Shown here: positions 24,651 through 33,163 of the stretch, piece by piece
Layout: each line of letters starts with the position of its first letter
Position numbering within the stretch: position 1 is the stretch's first letter
Source of the DNA: Sphingomonas sp. Leaf20
GTDB taxonomy: Bacteria > Pseudomonadota > Alphaproteobacteria > Sphingomonadales > Sphingomonadaceae
NCBI RefSeq assembly: GCF_001421535.1
Contig: NZ_LMKN01000011.1
Location: forward strand, 1 to 64,000
Reading direction: 5' to 3'
Length of the DNA: 64,000 bases
The notes under the pieces: model-generated
Database searches by the model: none
Seen by the model: only the letters and a program-made list of their open reading frames with translations
Told to the model about the DNA's origin: nothing
Position numbers and translations under genes: made by a program

Positions 24651-25237
24651 CTATCCCCTCGTATACGCCGAACGCAAGATGGTCTGCGCTGGGGTGAAAG
24701 CAACATCCGGATAGCGGTGGTTGTCGAGCGGGGAACAGCCTTCCCTCTCCGCGCTGCCCCAATGCAGGACCCGGCGGGTCCGCGGCAGCACAATCGGCGC
24801 CTGCCCCGCAAGCAGGTCGGCGAACGCACCGTTGAGGATTGAAGTTGCGCGGATCGGCGCGGCATCGATCCGCGCCATGAACGCGCGCCGCAGATCGAGA
24901 TTGCGGTTGCGCCCCGGCGTCGTCCTGGTGAAGTCGAGCGCATAGTCGGACGCGATGACGCGCGGCACCCCGGCGGCGAACGCTGCGTCGACCAACCGGG
25001 TCTGCAGCCCGAGCACGACCTCCGCCAGTCCGTTGACCGCCGACACCACAAACGCTGCCCCAGCTCACGCGGCTGTGAGGCATGCCGGCTCGGCGAAATC
25101 GACCGCGACGACTGTGACGCCGGGCGGGAGCGTATCGTGCCGCGCTCCCTTCCGCACCAACGCGTTGTCTATCGCGCCGTGGCCGACCAGCGCGTGCGCG
25201 ATCCGGTCAGGACGATGGGCGCCGTGGCGTCGGTCAA
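24651..25237 (-). pseudogene. Decayed NmrA-like NAD(P)-binding protein
   Basis: The minus strand shows a Rossmann-protein remnant in pieces. A TTG at 25237 starts TDATAPIVLTG, then about 20 nt are lost at the glycine loop and the frame shifts to RIAHALVGHGA..LVRKGARHD. It goes on to VTVVAVDFAEPACLTAA, meets a TGA (25065-25067), and resumes in frame AGAAFVVSAVNGLAEVVLGLQ, VDAAFAAGVPRVIASDYALDFT. About 195 codons remain of an expected 280-300, the C-terminus being missing next to the MFS gene. The start overlaps the oxidase stop, so the ancestral pair was coupled. Confidence 0.78.
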
Positions 25238-25668
25238 ACCGCAACTTCGCCTTCGTCGGTGCCATCCCAGTAATGCACCCGCACCGCGTTGACCTCGATC
25301 ATCACGAGGCCCGGCGTATCAACGCCTTGTGGAAACCAGCGCTCGAGATCGGGCGTCCAGTGTTCGGCAAACGCCTGTTTGTCGCGCACGATCTTGCCTG
25401 CGCCCTCGACCGCGACGAACAACGGCGGCTTGCCCAGCAGCCCGCTGCGTCCCTGGAACGACAGGGCGACATGTGGATCGTTCAGGATGTCGGAAACGGT
25501 GCGCGCATCGTCATAGCTGAAGTAGTAGCTATCGCCTTGCCACTCGACTTCGCCATTGTTGCTCATCGGCCGGGTCGCGAGCTGGCCGCCTTCGGTCCGC
25601 GTCGTCAGCATCGCAAAGTCGATCTTGCCCATCGCCTTGGCGAGATCCTGCAAAGTCATGTCGGTCAT
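25234..25668 (-). CDS. Pyridoxamine 5'-phosphate oxidase-like (general stress) protein, 144 aa
   Basis: The split-barrel flavin-binding fold is recognisable: LAKAMGKIDFAMLTTRTEGGQLATRPMSNN, YYFSYDDARTVSDILNDPHVALSFQG, FVAVEGAGKIVRDK, and a C-terminal VMIEVNAVRVHYWDG. It matches the small pyridoxamine-oxidase-like 'general stress protein 26' group; members bind FMN or F420 and their substrates are mostly unknown. The start at 25668 follows GGGAAG; an in-frame extension upstream is not used. It is directly followed by the decayed NmrA-like gene. Confidence 0.88.
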   Translation of the reverse strand: MTDMTLQDLAKAMGKIDFAMLTTRTEGGQLATRPMSNNGEVEWQGDSYYFSYDDARTVSDILNDPHVALSFQGRSGLLGKPPLFVAVEGAGKIVRDKQAFAEHWTPDLERWFPQGVDTPGLVMIEVNAVRVHYWDGTDEGEVAV

Positions 25669-25909
25669 CAGGTCTTCCCTTCGGGTTGCGAAACGTGTGC
25701 CCAAGCGGACAACGTCAGAACTCCCGGATCGAGCCGGCGTAGCTCACGTCGACGACGAAGCTTTCGCATGCGGTCCATTCGAACATCGGCGGGGAAACCC
25801 TCGGGCAGGGGGCCGCTCGTTTATCCCATTGCGGGTCTCTACCGTCATCGAGAAAACGAGCAGAGTCAGAAAGCCTGACGAGTTGACGGGATTCGTCCGC
25901 ACCGATATC

Positions 25910-25923
25910 CGATAGCGCTACCA
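25910..25923. promoter_or_regulatory. xyl-box-like operator upstream of the GH3 gene
   Basis: CGATAGCGCTACCA contains the palindromic core TAGCGCTA and lies about 45 bp before the GTG start of the GH3 gene. It matches closely the xyl-box TGGTAGCGCTAACA reported for Xanthomonas xylan genes and two other sites in this window (43055-43068, 47770-47783). Confidence 0.75.
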
Positions 25924-25967
25924 AAAGCGGGCGGCGGTCGATGCCGAATGCCCCGGGGAGAGAGATT

Positions 25968-28376
25968 GTGATCGATCGCGTAATGCCCGTTCGCCTGGCA
26001 CTTGCCTGTCTGCTGGGGACGGCTGCGACCGGAACGCTCGTCGCGCAGACCCGCGTCGACCGTCCGACATCGGCCCAGCGCATGCCGTACAAAGATCCCT
26101 CTCAGCCAGTCGCCGCGCGCGTCGAAGACCTGCTGCGACGCATGACGCTGGAGGAGAAGGTCGCCCAGATGATCGGCATCTGGGAAAAGAAGAGCGATAT
26201 TCAGGACGCGAAAGGCGATTTTTCGTCGCAGAAGGCTTCGCGCGCCTTCCCGAACGGCCTGGGCCAGATCACACGTCCATCGGACAAGCGCGGCGTGACC
26301 GTCAGCAACAACGCCGCCGGCGTTGCCGCCGATGCGGTGAACCGCACCGCTCGGGAAACCGCCGAGTATGTCAACGCGGCGCAACGCTGGGCGGTCGAGC
26401 AGACCCGGCTGGGCATTCCGATGATCATGCATGAGGAAGCATTGCACGGCTATGTCGCGCGCGGCGCCACGAGCTTTCCACAGGCGATCGCGCTGGCATC
26501 GTCGTGGGACCCTTCACTGGTCGAGCGCGTGTTCGGCGTCGCCGCCCGCGAAATGCGCGCCCGCGGTGCCAATCTCGCGCTCGCCCCTGTCGTCGACGTC
26601 GCCCGCGATCCCCGCTGGGGCCGGATCGAGGAAACCTATGGCGAGGACCCTGTGCTGGTCAGCGAAATGGGCTTGGCCGCCATTCGAGGGTTTCAGGGTA
26701 CGACCCTGCCGTTGCAGCCCAATAAGGTCATGGTCACGTTGAAGCACATGACCGGCCATGGTCAGCCCGAAAACGGCACCAATGTCGGCCCGGCGAATAT
26801 TTCCGAACGGACGTTGCGCGAAAACTTCTTCCCGCCGTTCGAACGTGCCGTGAAGGAATTGCCGGTTCAGGCGGTGATGGCATCCTACAACGAGATCGAT
26901 GGCATCCCGAGCCATGCCAACAAATGGCTGCTCGAAGACGTTCTGCGCCGCGAATGGGGGTATAAGGGATCGGTGGTCAGCGACTATTTCGCGATCAAGG
27001 AACTCAACACGCGTCACAAGCTGTACGGCACCGACATGGCCGCCGCCGGCCGTCGCGCGCTCGACGCCGGGGTCGATATGGAACTGCCCGATGCCGAGGG
27101 CTGGGCGACTTTGGCGCAGATGGTCAAATCCGGAAAGGTGCCGCAGGAACAGGTCGACAATGCGGTTCGCCGTATCCTGACCATGAAGTTCCAGATGGGG
27201 CTGTTTGAAAACCCGTACGCCAACGCCCGCACGGCCGAAGCCAGCACCGCGACGCCCGACGCGATAGCATTGGCTCGCGAGGCCGCCGTCCGCTCAATGG
27301 TGCTGCTCAAAAACCAGAACAACCTCCTGCCGCTCGACCCGGGCAAGGTCGGCAAGATGCTCGTCGTCGGCACCCACGCCCGCGACACCCCCATCGGCGG
27401 CTATTCGGACGTGCCCAAGCATGTCGTCAGCGTGCTGGAGGGCATGCAGCAGGCGGCACAGGGGCGCTTTTCGGTCGATTATGCCGAGGGCGTTCGCCTG
27501 ACCCGCAGTCGTCAATGGGCCGCCGACAAGGTCGAACTCGTCTCGCCGGCGGAGAACGCCCCGCTGATGGAGGAAGCCGTGCGCAAGGCAGCGCAGGCGG
27601 ATACGATCCTGCTGGTGCTGGGTCAGAACGAACAGCTGAGCCGCGAGGCCTGGGCCGACCAGCATCTGGGCGACCGACAGAAGCTCGACCTGATCGGCGA
27701 GCAAAACGCGCTGGCCAGCCGTCTCTTCGCGACCGGCAAGCCAGTGGTGGTCGTGTTGCTGAACGGCGGTCCGCTCGCCGCGACGTATCTGGAGGCGAAC
27801 GCGCCTGCGATCGTCGAGGGTTGGTATCTGGGTCAGGAAACCGGCAACGCCGTCGCCGATGTCGTGCTCGGCCGCGCAAATCCCGGCGGCAAGCTGCCCG
27901 TGTCTATCCCGCGCAGTGAGAGCCAGCTGCCGATCTTCTACAATCACAAGCCAACCGCACGGCGCGGCTATCTATTCGAAAGTACTTCTCCGCTCTACCC
28001 GTTTGGCTACGGCCTGTCCTACACCAGTTTCGACGTCGGTGCGCCGCGGCTCACCAAATCGACGATCGGTCGCGATGAAACGGTGCGGGTCTCGGTTGAC
28101 GTTGCCAATACCGGCCGTCGCGCCGGGGACGAAGTGGTCCAGCTCTATGTCCGCGACGACCAAGCGACGGTCACCCGGCCGGTGCTCGAACTGAAGCACT
28201 TTCAGCGCGTGACGTTGCAGCCGGGCGAGAAGCGGACGATGACGTTCGACCTGAAACCCGCCGATCTGGCCTTCTGGAACGCCGAGATTCATCGCGTCGT
28301 CGAACCGGGCACGTTCACCATCAGCGCGGGAAACAGCTCAACCGCGTTGAAGACAACTTCGCTGACAGTTCGCTGA
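25968..28376 (+). CDS. GH3 glycoside hydrolase (beta-xylosidase / beta-glucosidase type), 802 aa
   Basis: A GTG start at 25968 is chosen because GGGGAG lies 7 nt upstream; it gives a signal peptide (VRLALACLLGTAATGTLVAQ). Domain order is GH3 N-terminal barrel (about 35-390), GH3 C-terminal domain (about 420-640) and fibronectin-III-like domain (about 690-780). Motifs are MTLEEKVAQM, MIMHEEALHG, RDPRWGRIEETYGEDP, KHMTGHGQPENG and the nucleophile Asp339 in VVSDYF. It removes terminal beta-linked sugars from oligosaccharides in the periplasm or outside. The operator just upstream ties it to the xylan regulon; xylose or glucose specificity cannot be decided. Confidence 0.95.
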   Translation: MIDRVMPVRLALACLLGTAATGTLVAQTRVDRPTSAQRMPYKDPSQPVAARVEDLLRRMTLEEKVAQMIGIWEKKSDIQDAKGDFSSQKASRAFPNGLGQITRPSDKRGVTVSNNAAGVAADAVNRTARETAEYVNAAQRWAVEQTRLGIPMIMHEEALHGYVARGATSFPQAIALASSWDPSLVERVFGVAAREMRARGANLALAPVVDVARDPRWGRIEETYGEDPVLVSEMGLAAIRGFQGTTLPLQPNKVMVTLKHMTGHGQPENGTNVGPANISERTLRENFFPPFERAVKELPVQAVMASYNEIDGIPSHANKWLLEDVLRREWGYKGSVVSDYFAIKELNTRHKLYGTDMAAAGRRALDAGVDMELPDAEGWATLAQMVKSGKVPQEQVDNAVRRILTMKFQMGLFENPYANARTAEASTATPDAIALAREAAVRSMVLLKNQNNLLPLDPGKVGKMLVVGTHARDTPIGGYSDVPKHVVSVLEGMQQAAQGRFSVDYAEGVRLTRSRQWAADKVELVSPAENAPLMEEAVRKAAQADTILLVLGQNEQLSREAWADQHLGDRQKLDLIGEQNALASRLFATGKPVVVVLLNGGPLAATYLEANAPAIVEGWYLGQETGNAVADVVLGRANPGGKLPVSIPRSESQLPIFYNHKPTARRGYLFESTSPLYPFGYGLSYTSFDVGAPRLTKSTIGRDETVRVSVDVANTGRRAGDEVVQLYVRDDQATVTRPVLELKHFQRVTLQPGEKRTMTFDLKPADLAFWNAEIHRVVEPGTFTISAGNSSTALKTTSLTVR

Positions 28377-28726
28377 TTGCAAGGGTGAGACAAATCCGGC
28401 CGTGCGGCGCCTGAGTAGATGTAGTCGCTTCAGCTTCCCGCGCGCGGCGGATAGGCGATCATGCCTTCACAGACGCTGCCGCCGCGATCCGGCATTGTCA
28501 CTCCAGACGTGCTCAACGTTCCCCGCCGCGCCAGCACGGCGCAACTGTTCGCGACAGTCGCGCTGGCAGCTCGCGATCTCGCTATGAGCACCAGCGCAAA
28601 GCCGGCGTCGATCGGGCTTGCGTGAAAGCTGCGCTGAACCGGAACGAAACTTACCCCGGAGTCGGCGCGTTTCGGCGGTACCGGAGCAGTTTGCTTCGCG
28701 GCTATCCGCTCAGCGAGGACATTATC
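28377..28726. other. Intergenic region with no supported gene
   Basis: About 350 bp between the GH3 gene and the DUF892 gene. A minus-strand frame near 28480-28620 reads QRDCREQLRRAGAAGN and could be the end of a small protein, but no start or family is supported. The DUF892 promoter should lie here. Confidence 0.4.
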
Positions 28727-29242
28727 ATGGGCCTGTTTTCCAAAGACATCGTGACGTTCGACGACCTGTTCCTGCATCAGCTGCAGGACGTGTATTACGC
28801 GGAAAACCAGATCACCAAGGCGTTGCCCAAGATGGTCGACAAGGCAACGGCGCCAGCGCTGAAGCAGGGTTTCGAAACACATCTGCGTGAAACCGAAGGG
28901 CAGATCACGCGGCTCGAGCGCATCTTCGATCTGCTCGGCGAGAAGGCGAAGGCGGTGACCTGCCCGGCGATCGACGGCATCATCAAGGAAGCCAACGAAG
29001 TTGCCGGCGAAATCCAGGACAAGGCCGTTCTCGATGCCGCGCTCATCGCCTCGGCACAGGCGGTCGAGCATTACGAGATCACCCGGTACGGGACGCTGAT
29101 CGCCTGGGCCAACCAACTTGGCCGCGCGGATATCGCCGCGATCCTCAAAGAAACGCTCGATGAGGAATATGCGACCGACGACAAGCTGACCGCGATGGCA
29201 ACGTCCAGCGTGAACCTCAAGGCGGAAGCGGTCACCGCATAA
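28727..29242 (+). CDS. Ferritin-like DUF892 (YciE/YciF) stress protein, 171 aa
   Basis: A four-helix bundle of the DUF892 family is clear: TFDDLFLHQLQDVYYAENQITKALPKMVDKA, ALKQGFETHLRETEGQITRLERIFDLLGEKAK, GIIKEANEVAGEI, AQAVEHYEITRYGTLIAWANQLGRADIAAILKETLDEEYATDDKLTAMA. The repeated E..H and ExxH-like pairs match di-iron ligands. YciE/F-like proteins are induced by stress and some show hydrogen-peroxide scavenging. The start at 28727 follows GCGAGGAC; upstream open sequence is not used. A strong terminator follows the stop. Confidence 0.95.
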   Translation: MGLFSKDIVTFDDLFLHQLQDVYYAENQITKALPKMVDKATAPALKQGFETHLRETEGQITRLERIFDLLGEKAKAVTCPAIDGIIKEANEVAGEIQDKAVLDAALIASAQAVEHYEITRYGTLIAWANQLGRADIAAILKETLDEEYATDDKLTAMATSSVNLKAEAVTA

Positions 29243-29252
29243 ACGATACGGC

Positions 29253-29275
29253 GTCGGGGGGCGATGCCCCCCGAC
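29253..29275 (+). terminator. Stem-loop after the DUF892 gene
   Basis: GTCGGGGGGC and GCCCCCCGAC form a perfect 10-bp stem with a GAT loop, 10 bp after the stop codon. No T-tract follows, so its strength as an intrinsic terminator is uncertain. Confidence 0.7.
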
Positions 29276-29432
29276 CATTGCCAGCATCCATCAAAGAAAC
29301 GCCCGCTGCAGCCTGCGGTTGTTTGGCCAAAGACACGGCGCGCCGGAATCGGAGCATGAAGGCGTCAGCTGACGGCATGAACGCTGCGGCATTTGCCAGC
29401 GGAACGACGCGCGCCATCGCACACGAGCGGCC

Positions 29433-29651
29433 TTACCGAACGCCGAACCCCGTGGAACTGTGCTCCCCGTCGTCCGTGCGCTCGCGACCGGCAAGGACGT
29501 TCTCCAGTTCGGACAGCGAATGCGGCACGTCGATGTGCTGCGCTCCCAGATACAGTCGCGATCCCTCGGCCTCGGGGACCGCATGAGTCAGCTTGTCGAT
29601 GTCGACGAGCGCCTTGCCTGCAGGTAGCATTTCGATCTGAACGAACCGCAT
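29433..29651 (-). CDS. Small hypothetical protein, 72 aa
   Basis: From ATG 29651 the sequence reads MRFVQIEMLPAGKALVDIDKLT, followed by VPEAEGSRLYLGAQHIDVPHSLSELENVLAG and an acidic C-terminus (RTDDGEHSSTG). It is soluble, with alternating hydrophobic residues suggesting a small beta-alpha domain. The composition is convincing, but I do not recognise the family. An upstream open stretch is not used because the ATG sits after a GGGAGATCACG ribosome site. It is divergent from the 37-aa gene on the plus strand. Confidence 0.65.
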   Translation of the reverse strand: MRFVQIEMLPAGKALVDIDKLTHAVPEAEGSRLYLGAQHIDVPHSLSELENVLAGRERTDDGEHSSTGFGVR

Positions 29652-29751
29652 CGTGATCTCCCGTCTTGTCCCGATCATCACGAACGCACGGCAGTGACGA
29701 ACGGCTGCGCCCGAAAGCGGCGTCGCGCGTTGAACAGGCGAGGAGATGACC

Positions 29752-29865
29752 ATGATCGACGATCCGAAGACCGACGACGCGACCCCGGCCGATGAGGCAG
29801 AGGAGATGGAAAAGGTACAGGAAGACGCTGCGAAGGAGCGGGAGGAAAACGGCGGCTACCAATAG
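29752..29865 (+). CDS. Small acidic protein, 37 aa
   Basis: AGGAG lies 6 nt upstream of ATG 29752. The product MIDDPKTDDATPADEAEEMEKV..AKEREENGGYQ is extremely charged, mostly Glu and Asp, and predicted to be a helix or disordered. I recall closely similar very short proteins in sphingomonads, with no known role. It is too short for most gene finders; an ATG two codons earlier is a weaker alternative start. Confidence 0.75.
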   Translation: MIDDPKTDDATPADEAEEMEKVQEDAAKEREENGGYQ

Positions 29866-29978
29866 GCGATACGAACGGCGGCAATCATTCACCGGCGACG
29901 GGATTGCCGTCAATTTCTCCCACGAGGAAGATCAACCGTGATCTGGCTTGAGGACCGGGCGCTTGGTCTGCCGGCGGG

Positions 29979-30326
29979 TTAGGACTTCGACAACCCAGCC
30001 GTTTCCGGATCCGTCGTCTGAATAACTTTTGTGGGTGCCTCGTAGCGGAGCGTCCACCGAGGGTAGCCTTCCGGGGAAACCTCAATGTCGGGCACCCCGA
30101 CGGGATCGGATCCAGTCTCTACCCAGCCCGCGCCGTGACACCGGTCGCAAGCAGTGCGCTTGGAGCGAAAGCTGACGACATCAATCTCGGTATTCCATTG
30201 GCCTCTGCCTTGGCAGACGGGGCACATGGCATCCAGGCTACCTCTGCGAGGCTGCAGAGGGACGATGTCGAAAGCGTGCGGGCTGTGCGGGCCGTCGCAA
30301 TACACGATGTTACTGGCGTGACTCAT
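29979..30326 (-). CDS. Small zinc-ribbon protein with DnaJ-like CxxCxGxG motifs, 115 aa
   Basis: The start at 30326 (MSHASNIVYCDGPHSP) is chosen over a longer extension into umuC. Two motifs, CPVCQGRGQW and CDRCHGAGW, match the cysteine repeat of DnaJ-type zinc domains and should bind one zinc. The rest is polar (PDIEVSPEGYPRWTLRYEAP) without membrane segments. The gene lies 53 bp after umuC on the same strand and may be transcribed with the SOS cassette, but no function follows from that. Confidence 0.68.
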   Translation of the reverse strand: MSHASNIVYCDGPHSPHAFDIVPLQPRRGSLDAMCPVCQGRGQWNTEIDVVSFRSKRTACDRCHGAGWVETGSDPVGVPDIEVSPEGYPRWTLRYEAPTKVIQTTDPETAGLSKS

Positions 30327-30379
30327 CTTTGCCTCTTCGGTGTGAACCATAGCGAACGCAAGGTCGCACGCCGTCGACG

Positions 30380-31651
30380 CTATCGTGCACGCACCGTCGG
30401 CACCTGCGCTATGTCCGTCGTCCAGCACGGCGACCGCATCTCCGACCGCATCTTCCATTCACGTTTGAACCCCTGCGATGCCGTCACTGCGCTCCACGTG
30501 CCGAATCTGCCGTTGATCGCATCGAGCGCGCCCATCAGCCGATCTCGCTTCGCCGTGTCAGCTTCGAACAGCGTGCGCGGCCGATCATCTTCGGGCAGCA
30601 GGTCGTCGAGCATGATGCCGGCCTTCGTGTAGGCATAGCCATCCCGCCACGCCTTCTCCGCGCCGCGCCTGGCGGCCGCGATCAATTCGAAGCTATCGTT
30701 CGTCATCGGATGAAGTGTCACCATCCTTGAAGCGCCGTATTGCGGGCGATCCGGCCTGTGCTTGTTGGTGTGGAAGAACGCCGTCAGCCGGGCAGCGACC
30801 AATCCGTGCGATCGCAGCTTCTCGCCAGCGCGGAGTGCGTATTGCGACAGCGCACCCATCATCCGTTCGAAGTCGCAGATAGGCGTCCCGAACGATCGGG
30901 TCACCGCCATGCCTTTTCGTCGCGGTTCGACTGCCTCAACCGCGTTGGACGGAACGCCGCGGAGTTCCGCGACCAGTCGCTCCAGGACGACCGTGCCGAC
31001 GGCGCGTGCCTGCTTCATAGGCATGTCGCGCAGTTCGCCCGCGGTATGGATGCCAAGACCGATAAGCTTGCGTGCCGTGGCACCGCCAACGCCCCACACG
31101 TCCCCGACCGCAAAAACCTGCATCACATCGCGGCGCGTGCCCTCTTCGCGAAGATCCGCGACGCCAGCGAATCTCGGGTCCTTCTTGGCCGCGGCGTTGG
31201 CCAGCTTGGCCAGCGTCTTCGTCTCCGCGATGCCGACGCAGGTGGGGATCGTCGTCCACTGCTGAACCTGGGCACGCATCTTGTGAGCATGTGCGACGAG
31301 ATCACGGTTATCAAACCCCGCCAGGTCAAGGAATGTTTCGTCGATCGAATAGATCTCGAAATCCCGTGCGAACGGCGCGCAGGCGGCGATCACCCGGCGC
31401 TGCATATCACCGTAGAGCGCATAATTTGACGAGCGGACCTGAATGCCGTGTCGCCGGACCATGTCACGCAGGTGGTGGATCGGATCGCCCATCTTGATCC
31501 CGAGCGCCTTTGCCTCGGCGGATCGGGCAATCGCGCAGCCGTCGTTGTTCGAAAGGACGATGACCGGGACGCCGACCAGGCTGGCGTCAAAAGCACGTTC
31601 GCAGGATACGTAGTAGTTGTTGCAGTCGATCAGGGCGATTGGCGTGGTCAT
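30380..31651 (-). CDS. umuC: DNA polymerase V catalytic subunit UmuC, 423 aa
   Basis: This is a Y-family translesion polymerase. The N-terminus [22 protein letters not shown] carries the first catalytic Asp; [10 protein letters not shown] has the SxDE active-site pair (Asp and Glu); [20 protein letters not shown] and the helix-hairpin [15 protein letters not shown] complete the palm/thumb. The C-terminal little-finger part ends in [15 protein letters not shown]. Length fits UmuC (about 420 aa). Its ATG overlaps the umuD stop (ATGA), so the two are coupled. It makes error-prone DNA synthesis past lesions after activation of UmuD. Confidence 0.96.
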   Translation of the reverse strand: MTTPIALIDCNNYYVSCERAFDASLVGVPVIVLSNNDGCAIARSAEAKALGIKMGDPIHHLRDMVRRHGIQVRSSNYALYGDMQRRVIAACAPFARDFEIYSIDETFLDLAGFDNRDLVAHAHKMRAQVQQWTTIPTCVGIAETKTLAKLANAAAKKDPRFAGVADLREEGTRRDVMQVFAVGDVWGVGGATARKLIGLGIHTAGELRDMPMKQARAVGTVVLERLVAELRGVPSNAVEAVEPRRKGMAVTRSFGTPICDFERMMGALSQYALRAGEKLRSHGLVAARLTAFFHTNKHRPDRPQYGASRMVTLHPMTNDSFELIAAARRGAEKAWRDGYAYTKAGIMLDDLLPEDDRPRTLFEADTAKRDRLMGALDAINGRFGTWSAVTASQGFKREWKMRSEMRSPCWTTDIAQVPTVRAR

Positions 31652-32124
31652 GCCATCTTGCGTGCGACGCCGACGACGGTGCCCCATATCTCCACATGCT
31701 CGTCGACCAGGATGTCAGCGAATCCGTCGGCTTCAGGCACCAGCCAGTGACGGCCGTCGACGAAGCGCAGGCGCTTCAACGTCCTGTCGCCGTGCACGAG
31801 TGCGACGACGATTGCCCCGGCCCTTGGCTGCTTGGCGCGGTTCACGACGATCAGATCGCCGTCATTGATCCCGGCGCCGGACATGGATCGACCATCCACC
31901 CGCATGATGTAGCTCGCTGCCGGATGCTCGACCAACCACGCGCCGAGATCGATCGGCTCCTGCATGTCGTCCTGCGCAGGCGACGGAAAGCCGGCCTGCG
32001 TATGCACCAGGAAAAACGGCACCTCGCACGGCACGAGCGCGAACGGGACATCGTGAAGTCGCACCGGATCGTCACGTCGGTTCAGTGGTACAACGACCGG
32101 CCGGCCTTGGGGGATTGCGGACAT
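31648..32124 (-). CDS. umuD: UmuD-like S24 peptidase, 158 aa
   Basis: The S24 self-cleavage features are visible: an Ala44-Gly45 cleavage site in QAGFPSP, the Ser80 nucleophile in GRSMSGAGI, and Lys117 in RTLKRL. The 43-residue leader ahead of the cleavage site is somewhat longer than the 24 residues of the E. coli protein. After RecA-stimulated autocleavage, UmuD' joins UmuC to form polymerase V. The gene lies 3 bp after a 67-aa gene and overlaps umuC, making a three-gene SOS operon under the LexA box at 32407-32421. Confidence 0.94.
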   Translation of the reverse strand: MSAIPQGRPVVVPLNRRDDPVRLHDVPFALVPCEVPFFLVHTQAGFPSPAQDDMQEPIDLGAWLVEHPAASYIMRVDGRSMSGAGINDGDLIVVNRAKQPRAGAIVVALVHGDRTLKRLRFVDGRHWLVPEADGFADILVDEHVEIWGTVVGVARKMA

Positions 32125-32127
32125 AGC

Positions 32128-32331
32128 CTAGAGGATCGCCACGAAAAGAAGCTGCTCGTGCCGGGCAGCCAGAACTGACCGCGCGTCCTGCGCTGCACCG
32201 ACGGCCTGCCGGTACTCCGCGGTGGCGAACCGCTCGGCGTCATCAAAGCTGAACGTTGCGGTGTCCGCCGAGGCATATATGTTGTCGTAGACGGCGCGCG
32301 CAGCCGCTCTCAGCCGCAGATCGTGCTGCAT
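32128..32331 (-). CDS. Small protein, first gene of the umuDC operon, 67 aa
   Basis: The product MQHDLRLRAAARAVYDNIYASADTATFSFDDAERFATAEYRQAVG is mainly helical, cytosolic and ends LLFVAIL. I do not recognise a family. It starts about 75 bp downstream of the LexA box and ends 3 bp before umuD, so it should be SOS-induced with the polymerase. It might be a regulator or accessory factor for UmuD, but that is only positional inference. Confidence 0.68.
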   Translation of the reverse strand: MQHDLRLRAAARAVYDNIYASADTATFSFDDAERFATAEYRQAVGAAQDARSVLAARHEQLLFVAIL

Positions 32332-32406
32332 GTCATTGCTCCCATCACTGTCGGTCCGCCCGTCGGGGCGTGGCCATAGCTACGCGCACTGCCGCCTGAT
32401 TCGCAA

Positions 32407-32421
32407 GAACATTGCAAGAAC
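32407..32421. promoter_or_regulatory. LexA box (alphaproteobacterial GTTC-N7-GTTC)
   Basis: On the minus strand the site reads GTTCTTGCAATGTTC, a perfect GTTC-N7-GTTC element of alphaproteobacterial LexA. It lies between the umuDC operon and a divergent 86-aa gene whose ATG is only 9 bp away, so both are likely LexA targets. Confidence 0.88.
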
Positions 32422-32430
32422 ATCAGTCTG

Positions 32431-32691
32431 ATGCGATGGCAGTCTGACGATTCGGAGGACGCGAAATTGACCGACACTGACGAACCCTCGCTGGCGTTTG
32501 GCCAGTGGCTGATGACACAGAAAGATCGATCTGACCTTGTCGGACAGCTTGCGGCCGGCGCTGCGGTCGATCGCCGGTTTCCTCGGACCGGCGACCCGGA
32601 AGCCGTCCGCAAGCATCTCAGCGCGATGCAGGCGGAAGGCGACATGTTTGCCGCGGTCGACGATGCCGAGTCCGACTGGCTGTCCGCTTGA
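32431..32691 (+). CDS. YozE/SAM-like small protein, LexA-adjacent, 86 aa
   Basis: The core SLAFGQWLMTQKDRSDLVGQLAAGAAVDRRFP..GDPEAVRKHLSAM fits the YozE SAM-like fold: an aromatic W..Q..R.D.VG..A.....D..FP pattern and a C-terminal helix. A short polar leader (MRWQSDDSEDAKLTDTDEP) precedes it. No enzymatic function is known for the family. The start ATG lies immediately downstream of the LexA box, which predicts strong DNA-damage control. Confidence 0.65.
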   Translation: MRWQSDDSEDAKLTDTDEPSLAFGQWLMTQKDRSDLVGQLAAGAAVDRRFPRTGDPEAVRKHLSAMQAEGDMFAAVDDAESDWLSA

Positions 32692-33163
32692 TCGTGTAAT
32701 CCTTACAAGGAGGGGGCGACTTGCAATACCGATCGTTCGCATCGTGCCACGGAGTCTCCAACACCTTGGCCGGCCCGCTTCGCGCTTGTTCCCCTTGTCG
32801 CTGAGGCGGGCCGTTAGACAGCCTTGGGCGGAACGGTTCTTTTGACTGGATGCGACGATCGCATCGGGCACGGTCTGCGTGCTGCCCTCGTTCTCCGGAA
32901 GGACGTGTTGTTGCTCCACGCGTTGCCCGAGCAACCGCCCGTCTAATCCGCAAATATCGTCGATATGCACTGTTCGGGTTCTCGCGGCAGCCGCTGCGAG
33001 CCCGGCAATTCGTTGAACACGACCGCCCATGCTCGCCATACGAGAATTCCGCGTTCATATCCGGGTGCACGCTGGCTCAGGGGCTTTCGGAAGTAGGCTT
33101 GTGAAGCGCTTACGTAACGAGAAGTGATCGTTACCTCCGCTGGCCGCTACTCGAGGGTTAGAA
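32692..33163. other. Gene-free stretch before psd
   Basis: About 470 bp with no gene I can support on either strand. The psd promoter should be here. Frames of 75-150 codons exist by chance because of GC bias, but none has protein-like composition or a family match I recognise. Confidence 0.5.

Noticed and set aside
32850-33104. Frames in the stretch between the YozE-like gene and psd
   Set aside because: Basic, Arg/Cys-rich translations typical of non-coding GC-rich DNA.
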